Shown: positions 45,597 to 63,058 of the stretch, piece by piece
Layout of the letters: each line of letters opens with the position of its first letter
How positions within the stretch are numbered: position 1 is the stretch's first letter
NCBI GenBank assembly: GCA_028564925.1
Contig: CM053029.1
Coordinates: 192,010,940-192,074,939, forward strand
DNA from: Lithobates sylvaticus
Lineage: Eukaryota > Chordata > Amphibia > Anura > Ranidae
Length of the DNA: 64,000 bases
Direction of reading: 5' to 3'
The notes under the pieces: generated by a model
Told to the model about the DNA's origin: nothing
Databases searched by the model: none
The model's input: the letters and a program-made list of their open reading frames with translations, nothing else
Translations under genes and position numbers: made by a program

Positions 45597-45893
45597 GGCC
45601 GGCCATACACGGAGCAAATTTCTATCCTGCAACCACAGGTTGCTGGAAAGAAGTTTGCTTGTTTCCCCCATCAACACAGTGTGGATGCGGGAATCCCTCC
45701 TGCCGGGCCATTGTCTTCTCCCGGCGCGGGGGGGGGGGGGCAAGGGAGGGAAGCCATCCCTGCTAGCAACCACTAGCGATAAACGCAAGAGAATCCAGCA
45801 GGTTGATTGTGCCCAAGTTGATCGATCTAACTTGATATGTTTAGCCTGCCTTTTCACGATTCAAATTAAGATTCAAACTGTGTATGACTGGCC
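45597..45893. mobile_element. TTAA-flanked MITE, 297 bp
   Basis: Ends GGCCGGCCATACACGG and CTGTGTATGACTGGCC between TTAA duplications (45593-45596, 45894-45897). The ends resemble those at 44497, so the two are one family with a four-base T/A-rich target. It contains a G-run (45728-45741). Confidence 0.75.
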
Positions 45894-45897
45894 TTAA

Positions 45898-48370
45898 ATA
45901 CCAATCTCATTCGTATAAAAGCAATGTTAAAAATGGGATTTAGGCACAAATTCTTCTGGGTTGAGTCAGGTTACTGAAATAAGTTGATTAAAAAGTGGAT
46001 GGGTCGTGTGCCAGTCTGCAGAAACCAAGGTGCCTTTGGGATAGGGTTGGCAATTGCCAGTAAATTTACTGACAGTTTGTCAAAATCAGTGATTTTACAA
46101 CTGCCTGTAAATATCAGGAGTTGATCATTTGTGCTGTGTTGACTTTTTAAGTGTAAACCAGGCAAATTACTTGTTATGTGTATTGTCAGTGCTGTCATAT
46201 TGTGTTTATACTGTTTAAATATCAGTTGTTTTAGTCTTTAATAGGAATTCTGTAAATTTTCAGATTGTCAGTAAAATATGTGCTCTGCCAGTAAATTTCC
46301 CATGTTTTATCATTAAAAAATGCTGCAAAAGGTTGGCAACACTGCTTGGGGAGTGCACAGGAGGTGACATCTCCAGATAGTCACAATAGACAATGGCTCT
46401 CCATTGATACTCTACATTGCTCCTGTGGCAATAAAGTGCTTCTAAAGGCTAGACATTTTTTTACCTTAATGCATTGTCTGTATCCCCCCCTCACCATTTA
46501 CCATTTATACTTACCTGAGTCCTATGTCGATTCAGTGCTGTGCTTGTCTGCAGAGAAGTTGCTCTCCCTCTCTCTGCTTAGTTTCAGAGACAGCAATAAA
46601 AGCCATTGGCTCCTGCTACTGTCAATCAAATCCTGTGAGGTGAGATCAGGGGGCAGGGTTGAGATGCGCTGTTTGTGTCAGTGGGTGCGCACAGCCTGGT
46701 TAGAGGGTGGGCCCGCAGGTATGCCACCATAGGAAGCGGCTTCCTATTAGGGCACACAAAGAACAGCAGAAGCCAAGAGCGCGGGCGGGAGACCCCAGAA
46801 GAGGAAGGCTGCTCCAGGCTGCTTTGTGCACAGAGCAGTTAAGTAAGTATAACATGTTTATTATTTTAATTTAAAAAAACTACCCTTTACAACCTTTTTA
46901 GCCCTGCTAATAATAATAGAGAATTATGCCATTGGTGATAATGCAACTGAGAACCGGCATAATAGACAGGTGTACTTGCAGATGCAGCCTTCTTCATGTA
47001 CCCTGAGACTTTATGCTGAAGGAAAACTATGGCCAGATGGCACCATGACAAAGGAACATTCAGACACGTACAGAAGCATTGATGTGTATCAAAGGTTGCC
47101 TGCAGTCTATGTTTGCCACTGCTTGTAAACTTTCCAAGAATTACATTTCCATCATCTACTGCACAAGCAGATCAAACAGGGGCAAGGATGGCTGCTTCCT
47201 TGGCAGTAAAGGAGAGGAGAGTTTAGTTCCACTTTCAATTGCATGCCAGTTGAGATAGAAAAGAGGTAAAGCTTTTTGCATAAGGACCATTGAGGGAACC
47301 AAGGACTGTCAGCCCACTAAAAAGAAAAGTTACCATGCAAAAGGTGGACAAGTTGAATGCAAAAGTACACCTGCATGCCACGTTGTCCTTAGTGTCTCAG
47401 GTGCCTAGAAACCCCAGGTACTCTTCAGTACATTAGCTTCCATGTATGATGGGTCAGACTCAGTACGCAGGCCTTTTCCCATCTTCATTACTATGATGGG
47501 TAGTTAGTACGGCTGTCATCATGGTTACGGATTCATTGTCACACTTTGGGGGTAAAAAGGAGTGGAACCTGGCTCTCAACTCAATTAACTCATGAAGTGT
47601 ATTTCAGAGCACGTGGGTATTCAGGACACTTCTCCTGCCTGCCAAGATAGAGAAGTGTTTTCTGGGCTAGCTCACAGCATCATGGGTACAAAAAATGGCA
47701 AACTAGTCTATGATTTGGGCAATTTGGGCCTCTTTTTATTTCTGGGTCGTGTTCAGGTTTAAATCTATATTCATTCTCTGAGCTGTCACAAAATATTATT
47801 GAATTGTAACTTTTCAAGCTAGCAAATTGTGGCTTACAATTTTATACTGAACTACCAAACTGTGTAGCCGCAACCCACCTGTCTTCCTATTTCTTGTGTC
47901 CCTAATTTGTTGTAACTTGCAAAAGGCATTTAGAATAAAATATACGGTAACCACTTTAGATTCGGGTAAAGCACTTACCTGTTATAGTCTGTATCCTTTG
48001 CAGCGTCATTCTTGTGATTGGTATTTTCTCAAACAGTAATCTCATGATCATGCTAAGTCTTCTTGTCATTCAAGCCCAATAGAAATATTAAGTAAAATAC
48101 CCTTAAACATTAAGCTAATGCTAACACAGCTAACACAGCTAATTTACATATAACAAGATGGAAAGATGGCGATACATCTTTGTTTCAGTATGAAGCACTT
48201 CACATTTTTATAGGCCAAAAAGATCACCCAATAAGAAATCCACATTTCCTTTACAAAGGAAAAAATAAAACATGTCAAAGAACTGCATTTCCTGGCTGTA
48301 ATATATTTCCATACCATTGTATATAAAGATTTTACAGCCTAAATATGGAGGGGGGAGTATGCAGAATGTG
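45898..48370. other. Mostly unassigned sequence
   Basis: 45990-46340 contains repeated TTGGCAA and CAGTAAATTT motifs (AGGGTTGGCAATTGCCAG near 46040; AGGTTGGCAACACTG near 46330) suggesting an old DNA element. 46340-48370 has no gene, element ends or conserved domain that I can identify. Confidence 0.35.
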
Positions 48371-48439
48371 GTACAGCTGTGCATAGTAACCAATCTACTC
48401 CTGGGTTTTATTGGCTGATTGGTTACTATGCACAGCTGC
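48371..48439. repeat. Hairpin, 23-bp arms
   Basis: ACAGCTGTGCATAGTAACCA (48373 on) pairs with TGGTTACTATGCACAGCTG (ending 48438) across a loop of about 20 bases. Probably a tiny MITE. Confidence 0.75.
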
Positions 48440-49010
48440 TCCAGATACTGTGTGTTTCAGTTTCAGTAAATACCAACCCCACACTCCACACCCCCAACAC
48501 CGCCAAGTGTGGCTAAAATTTAAAACAGAAAATCAGTACAAGGGACATAACTTACAGTGCATAGGATGTTTTCCTTGTGCTGATTCCTTTTGTGTTAGAA
48601 GAAATCCTCCTCTATCCATGCCCCCACCCACCCAGTGTGTCAAGTGTTAATAGAACTAAGGGGCTGTCACAGGCTCTCATCATAAGAGCCCGATGATGGC
48701 CACCCTTTCCACCTAGCTACACCATTCATAGAAGCCGTACTACAGCTACATACTACAGAACGAAAACAGGATCTATCATCTGCTTGTCCTCCATTCATAG
48801 ATCCTGTTTAATTCTTGGAAACTGTAGTATGGCTTTTATGAATGGAGCAGTTGGGTAGACAGAGCAGGCATAACCGGGCTCTATTGATGAGAACCTGTGA
48901 CAGCCCATTGGCTCTATTAACCCTTGCTGCACTGGAAGATTACAGTGCTGGGGGTGTATGGACAGAGGAGGTTTTCTACTTACAGAAGAGGGATCAGTAC
49001 AAGGGACATA

Positions 49011-50631
<1,621 letters not shown>

Positions 50632-50700
50632 TATGCTACTGACTGTAAGTTATGTCGCTTGTGCTTCTTTATTTTTTTTTTAGCCACACTTAGGCTTTAA

Positions 50701-53700
50701 AGGTCACTCCATTCAAAATTGATGAGCTTACCATGAGAAAAAATAAAGCTAGTAGTGGGACTTTCCCACCATTGGTCCATGTTGTGTTCTCGACCCCTTC
50801 TCAGTTTTGGTTACCATTCGTCATGGTAGAGAGTAGGATTCTCTTATGTAATTTTCTCTGAAGTTACAGTCACTGTGAGGCAATTCATCCTTAACATTAA
50901 CAACAAAAGCAGTCAAGCAGTTTATGTTGGGCTTCGGCACTTTTTCTCACTCCTTTTTCTGTGTACCTGCCCTGTTTACATTACAGAATAGAAGGCTGGC
51001 AGGGGTGAACTAAGCTATGAGAAAGTGAAAATGAAACTTAGAAGCGTCCGCTGTAAACTCTGGGGATGAATTACTACACAGTGCCTACAACAATTAATGT
51101 TTGTTAGGAATATGTAAATATTTGAATACCCACAGCCTGGCCAGTGGCCACTGTTCTTCTTTGAGCTCTGGGAGAATATAGAAGAAATTCTAAAGAGGAG
51201 TCTGTGTTTGAATGGACATCAGGGAGTAGTAAGTGTTAGTATTTTAAGATGAACTTTAATAGACAGCGGTCTTAGGAGGCTATTATTTAAAACAAAAAAC
51301 ATACAGTAACAGAAATCGGTTCTCAAAGAAGACTTACCTGGTACAGCTACTCATAAGATATATGGGACCTAAAACACCTTGTTCATATGGGTTGCCACCA
51401 CAACACTTTCCTTTTTGTAAAGAAACCCTGGAGCACCATAGACATTGGGGGGAATTCAATAAAGCTGCTGTACCATTTTTGGGGGGTTAATTGCTCTTAT
51501 TAATGTGTTGCTCCTACTGTAATTCAAAAAACATCTGCAACAGTTTTGGCCCTGACAGCAACTCATGCGCCAAATTCTGGTAGTTCTAATTTACTCTACT
51601 TCTACATTGTGGCACAACACCTGCACCAAATTCAAAATGAAATACCAACAGTTCATGTCTTACAAAAGTGGAGGTAATTAAAACCAACTTTCTCTTGGCG
51701 TACAGAGACAGATTTTTGCAAATGTGTCTCGCATGCGTTCCAAAAATTGGCACAGCATGTGCCAAATTCAAGTACAAGTTCAGGACAGGTACATGAATTT
51801 GGAGCACAGTGTACCACCACTAGTACACATGCAAGACACTTTTGCAAATGTCAGTCTTTATGAATTCCAAGGGCTGTGTTCTCTTTATGTGATTGTATTG
51901 TAATCCTGTTACTAAGGATGAGCTCAGTCGTGTTCGCAACTCCACGTGCCCGCGCCTGCCAGGAAGCTGACACGCCGCAGAACTATCACAGGTAGTGAGA
52001 CATTTCCCGATCTGTGCAGCTGCACAGATTAGGAGCAACACGTGGAGTTGCGAACATGCTTACCTGTTACTCTGTCCAAAGCTGTGATTTCAGCTTTGAA
52101 TTAGCTTCAGCGTTAAGTAAACCTGTCAGCCCTTAAAGCTCACTAAACTGTAGTCAAGGAAGCAGGTATCTTCAAACAATTGCCCCAGGTGTCTTGAAAC
52201 TCAGCATGCTCTTAATGCAAATGTTTACTTCAACAGAGAAAGATAAGCTTTATCTATCTCCCCTTCTACAATGCTATGTCAGTAAGTTCATCCATCATAT
52301 TAAGGGACCAATGATAACTTCCTGCAGGCAGGTTGGATATAGAGAATAATAGAGAATAGAGAATAATAGGTTATTTAAGATTCTATGGTTTCTAGGCATT
52401 TGAGCAGCTGTTTTAAAGTATGGTATCTTTGAGCAGCTGCTATCCACTCCTAATGGCAGTTTAGTAGGTTTAACTCAGCTATATGATCAATCAATCTCTA
52501 ATATACAACAATAAGAGATATTGGTTTAGTACCATGTCTTCATTTAGCTCCTAAATGCTGATTACTTACTGAAACATTATTATACAGATGTAAGAATGTG
52601 TTAATCAAGAGTCTTGGGGAAATAAAAAAATAAAGTGGGATATTGTTTTAAAATGAAGAGTGAGGCAGCAAACAGTTTTTACATTCCTAAAAAAAAGTGC
52701 CTACCTCTTCCATTACATGTTAACTACCAACACAGCTTACACAAGGCACATCATAGGAAACTTACTCATTTTTGTTTGAATTCCTCTACATGTGCCTGAC
52801 TGTTCTATTAGACTTTCATAAGCAGAGCCAAGTTTAGAAAAATGTGAACCAAGATGAAGTAAAGTGAACTTGTGAGCACTTCCATTTCAAACGATACTTT
52901 TAGCAAAACAAGCTCAGGGTCACTGGATTTCATCAAACGTCACACTTTAGTAAATCAAGTGCTAAGTGATTTTTCTTTCTTTTTAAATTGCATACATTTT
53001 ATGTTATATGTCAAATTTAAATGCAAACAGTGCATAGTGAAGTTCTTCTGTTTGCCTCTATGATTCAGTTTAACTTTGTTATTGGAATTTGACTTTCCCT
53101 GACTTGATTGCTAAACCATGCCAACTTCTATTGTGCTTTCCAATCAAACTGCTTCAGTGAGCAATAAAGACACTCTCATTGGACAGTGGAACAGCAGTGG
53201 GCAGTGCTTAGCCTTGAAGTCAGAAAAGTCAAGCCCCAGTCACAAAAGTGAGAGGGGCAACGAAACAGCATTTCTAGCTAATACAGGTAAATAGCACGTT
53301 ATTTCTGGTGTTTTCTCTCTGGCAGGGCTTTTAAAAATCAGTACAAGTTTACTTTAACCATGTTTAGTTTTCTTGTAAATAAATTTACCATCATTTTCCT
53401 GAAGACTGTACCTGAGACTTTTTTCTAGTATACCACAACTAAAATGTGCATATTTGATTTCATTTCTGATCCTACCCACCCAATTCAATGGAAAATTACC
53501 ATATTTTGCTATTGACAATCTCTTACTGGACATAAAAGTGGAAGGTGGGTGTAACTTAATGTTGCCTCAAAGTTGGAAAAGTTAAGTCTGTACTAACAGG
53601 GTGAAACCAGTATCGGACAAGAGCAGTGAGGAAGCTTCTCTGGCTACTGAAGAGGATGGAAGACATCTGGTTGTGCCTGTTTTTATGTAAGGCTTATACG

Positions 53701-53917
53701 TTCACTTTTTTAAACACAATGGCAGGTTCATTTAAAGCTTGAGACCAGTGCTAACATTTTTGTTTGTTAATTCATACAATCTTACCATTAATTGTGCAAT
53801 ACAAGCACTGGCCTACTAGACTTAAAGCTAAACTCCAGGCAGATGTAAAAAGACTTTAAAGTCAATAAATACTCACCTTTATAGCTGCCCAGCCATTGAA
53901 CTTAGCACAGAACTGAA
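50701..53917. other. Intergenic sequence downstream of gria1
   Basis: Repeat-poor compared with the first 50 kb. No exon or complete mobile element recognised. 52360-52440 contains a small local duplication (GAGAATAATAGAGAATAGAG). Reading frames are short and unsupported. Confidence 0.4.
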
Positions 53918-54036
53918 GAAATCTGTTGGTGATGTCCACATGGAAACTGACACTTTTGCTAGTGTCGGTCAGGAGATTGACACTCCCAAAAGTGTCAGTT
54001 TCCATGTGGACATCACCAAAAGATTTCTCCGTTTTC
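53918..54036. repeat. Long hairpin, about 40-bp arms
   Basis: GATGTCCACATGGAAACTGA (53930 on) with CACTTTTG is exactly complementary to CAAAAGTG + TCAGTTTCCATGTGGACATC (53989-54016), and pairing continues outward with few mismatches (GAAATCTGTTGG against CCAAAAGATTTC). Loop of about 30 bases. Probably the core of a MITE; as RNA it would be a strong hairpin. Confidence 0.8.
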
Positions 54037-55921
54037 AGGAGAATCCCCCCCCGTAATTCTCACAGGTTCCTCCTGCTGACCTCCATGTCACTACTGTATT
54101 CCGTGGAGTGGGACCCAGGAGCTTGACACTACAGGAAGTGTCGGTTTCAGTGTGGAATTTACCAGAAAATTTAGCAGGATGGTGACAGGGTCACTTTAAA
54201 TCATTATGTATGGGGAGTTAGTGTAAATACCTAATCTGTTTTCATGTCAACCTGTTACAATCTCCTCGCAGCAGCACCAAAACGGGAGAATGAGTTGCAG
54301 CACTTTTAGCCAATCAGGTGTGCTACATGAACCTGTCCTGACACTGAACTTGCTAATCAAACACTACTGTATCAGGCCAGCTTAATCCTGTGCAGAACAG
54401 CCATACAGCTACCACTGGATTTTAAATCTATGGGATTAACTGCATTTTATCAATAAATGCTGGGTGTTAACTGATACAGAGTTCAGGGATTTGAGTACTG
54501 GAGTTGTAAATGTGAACTCATATATACAACTCCTAAAGTAACACTTTTATTTAATAAACCATACCTGAACTATTTTATTGCTAAACTGTATCAACTCACA
54601 ATTGCAACCAGGGGGATCTGTTAAATATAGCACTGAATGGATCTCTTTTCACTGCTATATTTTATTTTATGTTGTTCAGCATGAAGAGACATTTTAAGCA
54701 AACAATGCGTGTTCAATTTTGCCCACTAGTTTTCCCATTCAGGCCTATTGGATAGCCTATGCCCTTCAGGGTGGATATTTACTTACTTACAATTCTTCCA
54801 GCCTGTAGTGAACTCCAACTCACAGCCGACCAGGAATTCTGGGGCTCCGGTAGGCAAACAAGCTAATGAGTTAGAGCTCAGATTGGGTTAAGAACATTAC
54901 GTGACAGTGCTTGGACCTGGCAACTGGTCCTTCTGTTACCCAGCAGTGGATTGGGGGAAAAACAGGAGACAGTGACATATGTGCCGCTAAAACCTGTTTT
55001 TCTGCTTTTATTCCTGGAAAATACACAGTGTAGCCATATTTTTGCTGGCTAGCTGGTAAGTATACATTTTGTTTTGCTTGCTATGTGCAAAGTCCTTCCA
55101 TGTGCACCTTGCTGTAAAAGCTAGTTCTAAATTGAGACGGTTGCCATTTTCGTTTAGCTTCCTGGCTATAGCATGGGAACACATTGGATGCCTTCAGCTG
55201 CCATTGTGCTTTTCTAGACTTCTGGTGTATCCCTTTTAGGAAGAATGGGCTCCCTCCAGGCATACAGTACATACTGTTAATTTATCCACTGCTACAAATG
55301 CTCAAACATGGAGACTCTCATAGATTAAAGTTAGGACTGCACTATGAAGAGGAGCATTGAGCATTGACAAGGCAGTGCAGCTTCCACATATATTGCAAAT
55401 GTTGTGCAACTAAAACTGTTTATATGCGAATAGTTTTTTTTTGCTGGCTAGCTGGTAAGTGTGCTGGGAGATACATTTTTTTAATTGCTAGAGACATGAG
55501 TGCCCCTTCATATCTGGAAATACCAAATGTTTTGTAGAGTTTTGCTGGGAAACAAGATGGCTGAAAAGCACAAAGGAGGTGAATTTGGAATGGGTGAGCT
55601 ATCCTGAATGGGCAAAGTACAGAAGAGTATTTTATATAATACCATAGGGGAAACAGTGCATAGTTGCATCCTCAGTGGAAATGTGCTTTCCGCCCTACCA
55701 TTGTAGTGCCTTATTCTGGCAAAATAAGTACTTGTCACATCCCTAACTAAAAAATGTCCTCACAGAGACTTGTAGTGCTGAGGAAGAGATAGTATTAGTA
55801 TTAGCACTAGGTAGCATGATCAAACTATGGTGTCTGTTGTACTTCACAGTCATATTTTCCCACCTTGAGCATCTTCTGTAGTAAGAAATTGGAGGTAGGC
55901 TTGGGAAAATTTAGCCCATTA
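54037..55921. other. Intergenic sequence, nothing recognised
   Basis: No exon, element end or array. The string TTGCTGGCTAGCTGGTAAGT occurs at about 55039 and again at about 55442, a small dispersed duplication. Confidence 0.35.
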
Positions 55922-55995
55922 TGAGGGTTCTTCAAAAGGTTTCCGCACTTTTTTTTAACTCTAAAAAGTGTCGAAACTTTTTGAAGACCCCCTCG
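55922..55995. mobile_element. Tiny mariner-type MITE hairpin
   Basis: TGAGGGTTCTTCAAAAGGTT and AACTTTTTGAAGACCCCCTCG are complementary apart from a few mismatches, with TA at both borders (55920-55921; 55996-55997). Length 74 bp; comparable to short mariner-derived palindromes of other vertebrates. Confidence 0.6.
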
Positions 55996-55997
55996 TA

Positions 55998-58016
55998 GTA
56001 CAATGTATACCTAATATCGATTTCAGTTATTTCAATTGAAGTATACATTTAAAAAATCTGAAGCAAAAATGTATCTTCAACACACAGCTAATATGCAGTG
56101 GAGGTGTGGCATGGAAAGGGGTTATCAGTTGTGGGCCTGTTTCACAACAAGTGACACTCATCCTGTACCTATAGGTACATTAATACTCTTTCAAACCACA
56201 CATACATTCACTCTAAATTGTATACAGAAGCTACTTTGCCTCATCAAAGAAAGAAATCACGTCCTTTTTATATTCAAAGAAAAAAAATAAAACAAAGGAG
56301 ATATGCAAGAAGCAAGGAGATGCTGATGAGAGCAACTCTTCCCCCATCACATCTAGAAAACAAGCCAAACTATGATGCTTCTGTTGTTTGACCAAACATA
56401 GTCTCGCTTAGCACTTTTTGACATCAGAGTTAAAACAAATACAGCTTTTTTGTGGAGAAAAAATATCCAGGTATCAAAGAGGAAAAACGGAATGAAACAC
56501 CTGAAGGGATTACATGTGGAATCCACTCTTGGAATTAAAAACCAAGCTTGCTTCCACACCTGTTTTTAAGAAAGTGTAATAAAAATACAAATTACAACTG
56601 AACACGCAACATCTCCATTGCTGATTTGTTGTGTCCGGCTGCCCACCGAGTCTCATCTTGTAGTCACTGAGCAAACAGGCTCCTCTGTGTAAGAAGAAAC
56701 GTTTTGCTGCAATGCCCTTGTGAATTTTCAAGGTCAATTCCAGTAGTTGCAAGGCCCTTTGAGTCAAATGGCTGGAAAGCTCCTCAGAACTTTGAGGAAT
56801 TATTAAGAAAATTATGTTTCCACTCCAAAATGGCAACATACACTTTTGCAGAGGTTCAAGGTATAGTATCTGTCTTCTTCACACATTAAAACAGGAACTC
56901 ATAAAATATTCAAAAAATTAAATAACGGAAACATGATAATTCAAAACACAAACTTTTAGAAAGATACCTCTTTAAGGGCATCTCTGCCCTCTTGTGGGTG
57001 GGTAAGACTTGAGTTGTGAAAACAAAAGATTGGTTGAAATGTATGGAATTAAGTGTGTAACTATATCTCCACAACATCTGCTGACATGAACCCAGGCACA
57101 GTTCTTGTTGTATCTATCAAAGTCCAGTCCTTTTCATAGCTTTTTAAAGTGGTTACGTTGATGATATTCCCACAACTGCTGGCAAATTTTATGTTGTTTT
57201 TTTATACGATGTATAAAGGTATTGACATTCTTATTTAACCACCTTACAACAGTTGGCAACTTATACAAGACTGCAAACGCTTAAAGCAATACATTTCATG
57301 TCTAGATGTTTGTAGACATTACAGTAAAAGTTCAATAGACCTACATGGCTTGTGCCTGTACTCAGATCTGTTGGGGATTCTTGGTCATATTATATGTCTT
57401 GAAACACAATCATAAACCATTTACTCTTGCAAAGTGATATCAAGTTCTAGTGGTTGTGCATTGTTGAAATTACCGATGCTATTCTGTAGCGCTGTTCATG
57501 GCTTACACTTGTAACCACATTCGTAAACAAGATATCCCGTGGCAGTCATCTTTACCAGTCTTTAATAATGCTGTCCAGTTGTCTCTTTTGTTGTAATCTT
57601 GCATCACAGTTCTTATAGTCTTGAATATTTCTTTATTCATTTGCTTTCCATTTGCTATGTACAGCTTTTAGTTTGTCTCTAGTACAACTCTTTCTCCTGT
57701 TATAATGCCTTTTGTAGCTCAAAGATGACACTGTGTACCTCAACCTCATCTTTCTGTGCTATTCGTTTGAAAGACATTCTGGTTCCTGTTTCTTCAAATC
57801 CTGATGGGAATGCCAGCAGATACTGTGCCCAAGTTTGTTCAGAAAGCTCAGAAAGTTAACACAGGAAAGGATTAAAAAAAATGGTAACATGTTTCCCTAA
57901 AATAATTGAATATACTAAGAGTTGATGAGCTGAATCATTGTGGGATCAGAGTCTATTGAAAACATTCAAATGTCCAGCCCACAGGGTAGGATCTCCGTTT
58001 TTCCCAATATCAGCTC
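55998..58016. other. gria1 downstream region, possibly long 3'UTR
   Basis: No repeats with clear ends. If the proximal poly(A) signals are bypassed, this would be distal 3'UTR on the minus strand; further TTTATT complements of AATAAA occur at about 57640. Not demonstrable from sequence alone. Confidence 0.35.
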
Positions 58017-58032
58017 TTTATTGCAGTTTATT
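58017..58032 (-). terminator. Two overlapping-range poly(A) signals of gria1
   Basis: Read on the minus strand, AATAAA occurs at 58032-58027 and again at 58022-58017, about 165 and 175 bases after the stop codon. They could end a short 3'UTR isoform. Rodent and human GRIA1 3'UTRs are much longer, so distal sites probably also exist. Confidence 0.5.
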
Positions 58033-58194
58033 GATGTGTAAATTTGCCACATATGGCAAAAAAGGACAACGTGAACAAAAAATAAATCTTTGAGTGACTT
58101 GTGTAAAGTCCATAAAATGTGTCCTTTCTGTTTTTGGCACTGGAACGGGGGAAGGTCATGACTGCTTCACCAGGTAGTGTGAAGTCTGCTGGTA
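58033..58194 (-). other. gria1 proximal 3'UTR
   Basis: Directly follows the stop codon on the minus strand. The string CAGTGCCAAAAACAGAAAGG (complement at about 58123-58142) resembles, from memory, a segment of the mammalian GRIA1 3'UTR. No repeats. Confidence 0.6.
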
Positions 58195-58383
58195 TTATAA
58201 TCCAGTTGCTCCTAGGGCCATCCCTGCACTGTGACTCATACATGGAATTGTCTGCATGGATTTGGGAAAGTCGTGACTAACCACTCTGCCATTTTCCCCG
58301 CTACCTCCTGCTGTGGAAGGTCTTGGTAAAGTTGCCATTCGGACCGTCTCCGTGACTGTTTGCTGCGGAATTAAACAGAAGCC
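58195..58383 (-). CDS. gria1: gria1 terminal coding exon (GluA1 C-tail)
   Basis: Encodes the last 62 residues of the AMPA-type glutamate receptor subunit GluA1, the cytoplasmic C-tail that controls synaptic trafficking. It starts [14 protein letters not shown] after an acceptor with a pyrimidine tract (CCCCCTATCCTCCTCAAAAG, exon starts with GGC at 58383-58381) and ends [13 protein letters not shown] before [20 protein letters not shown] and IPCMSHS are hallmarks of GluA1 and exclude GluA2-4. The final ATGL is the known PDZ ligand for SAP97. The serine of the PKA site (mammalian S845) is kept as PRPS; T840 is kept; the position of mammalian S831 (IPQQS) is threonine here. Phase 0 joins cleanly to the M4 exon at 59831. 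Confidence 0.97.
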   Translation of the reverse strand, partial: GFCLIPQQTVTETVRMATLPRPSTAGGSGENGRVVSHDFPKSMQTIPCMSHSAGMALGATGL

Positions 58384-62103
<3,720 letters not shown>

Positions 62104-63058
62104 TGTTGTGATCTTTTTTATTTTTATTGTTTTTATTATAATTTTAAGGTGAATACATAACAAACAGCCTATTGGGCATACCCGGGCTCTATCGCTACTA
62201 TAAAACTGAAAACATAAAAATAAAAGGGGGAACATACATATAAAACGATATATATTCCCAACAAAACCACTGTACGCTCAACCACCTGTGCAGAATATGC
62301 AAAGTAATCCTTTAATTCCGCGTATACCCAGCAAAGCTTACTTTAGTTATTCATAAGATGAAATATACATTACACATATATATTCATAATTCCCCCTCCA
62401 CCCCCTAGACTATTGATTGGGCTGCCCAGGGACGTTTATGAGATTGGGGATGCCACCTGTGCCATTCCGGCACTTGGTTGAGTGATACTACATATCAGTC
62501 GAATCTGCATTAGTGGACAGGGATTCTGTCCAGATATCCCATATTTTGTGGAATTTTTTGCTACAGCCACGTGACAGGTAAGTAACTTTGTACAATGGTA
62601 GAGCCGCATTTACTAACCTCTTCCAGAAATTTATTGAGGGTGCGGTTGAGGCCTTCCATCTGAGCACTATAGATTTACGGGCATAATATAATAATAGTCC
62701 TGGCAGGGTTCTGATCGCCCGACATGGGGCCAGTGGTTCAACCAGTCCCAGCAGACATACCTCTACAGACAATGGCACAGGAACAGTGGTGACAGTCAAA
62801 ATAAATTTGGTTACCTCAACCCAAAAGGTTTCAATCTGAGGACAGCTCCAAAAAATATGCATGAAATCCGCTGAGGGTGAGTTGCATCTCCAGCAAGAGG
62901 CAAAAATGGATAGATATATTCTATGTAGGCGTTCAGGCTTATAATACACCTTATGTACTATTTTAAATTGCACTCATTTATCTCTAGCTGATACTAGCTG
63001 TGAAAATGGGTATTCCCACATTTCTTCCCAGTCTTCTGTGTCTGTTGTTGTGATCTTT
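62104..63058 (-). mobile_element. L1/Tx1-type LINE 3' fragment with 13-bp target duplications
   Basis: The body is 62117-63045, bounded by TGTTGTGATCTTT on both sides (62104-62116 and 63046-63058). Reading the minus strand, an open frame (62973-62488) has the L1/Tx1 C-terminal signature VYYKPERLHRIY, then CWRC .. HIFWSCP, then a tryptophan-rich tail, followed by 3'UTR and an A-rich tail at the 62117 end. The rest of ORF2 and all of ORF1 are missing, so it is a dead-on-arrival 5' truncation. The 162-codon frame is still open, suggesting a recent insertion. Confidence 0.88.

Noticed and set aside
45990-46340. hAT element with AGGGTTGGCAA ends
   Set aside because: The two GTTGGCAA motifs are in direct, not inverted, orientation and no 8-bp duplication is visible.
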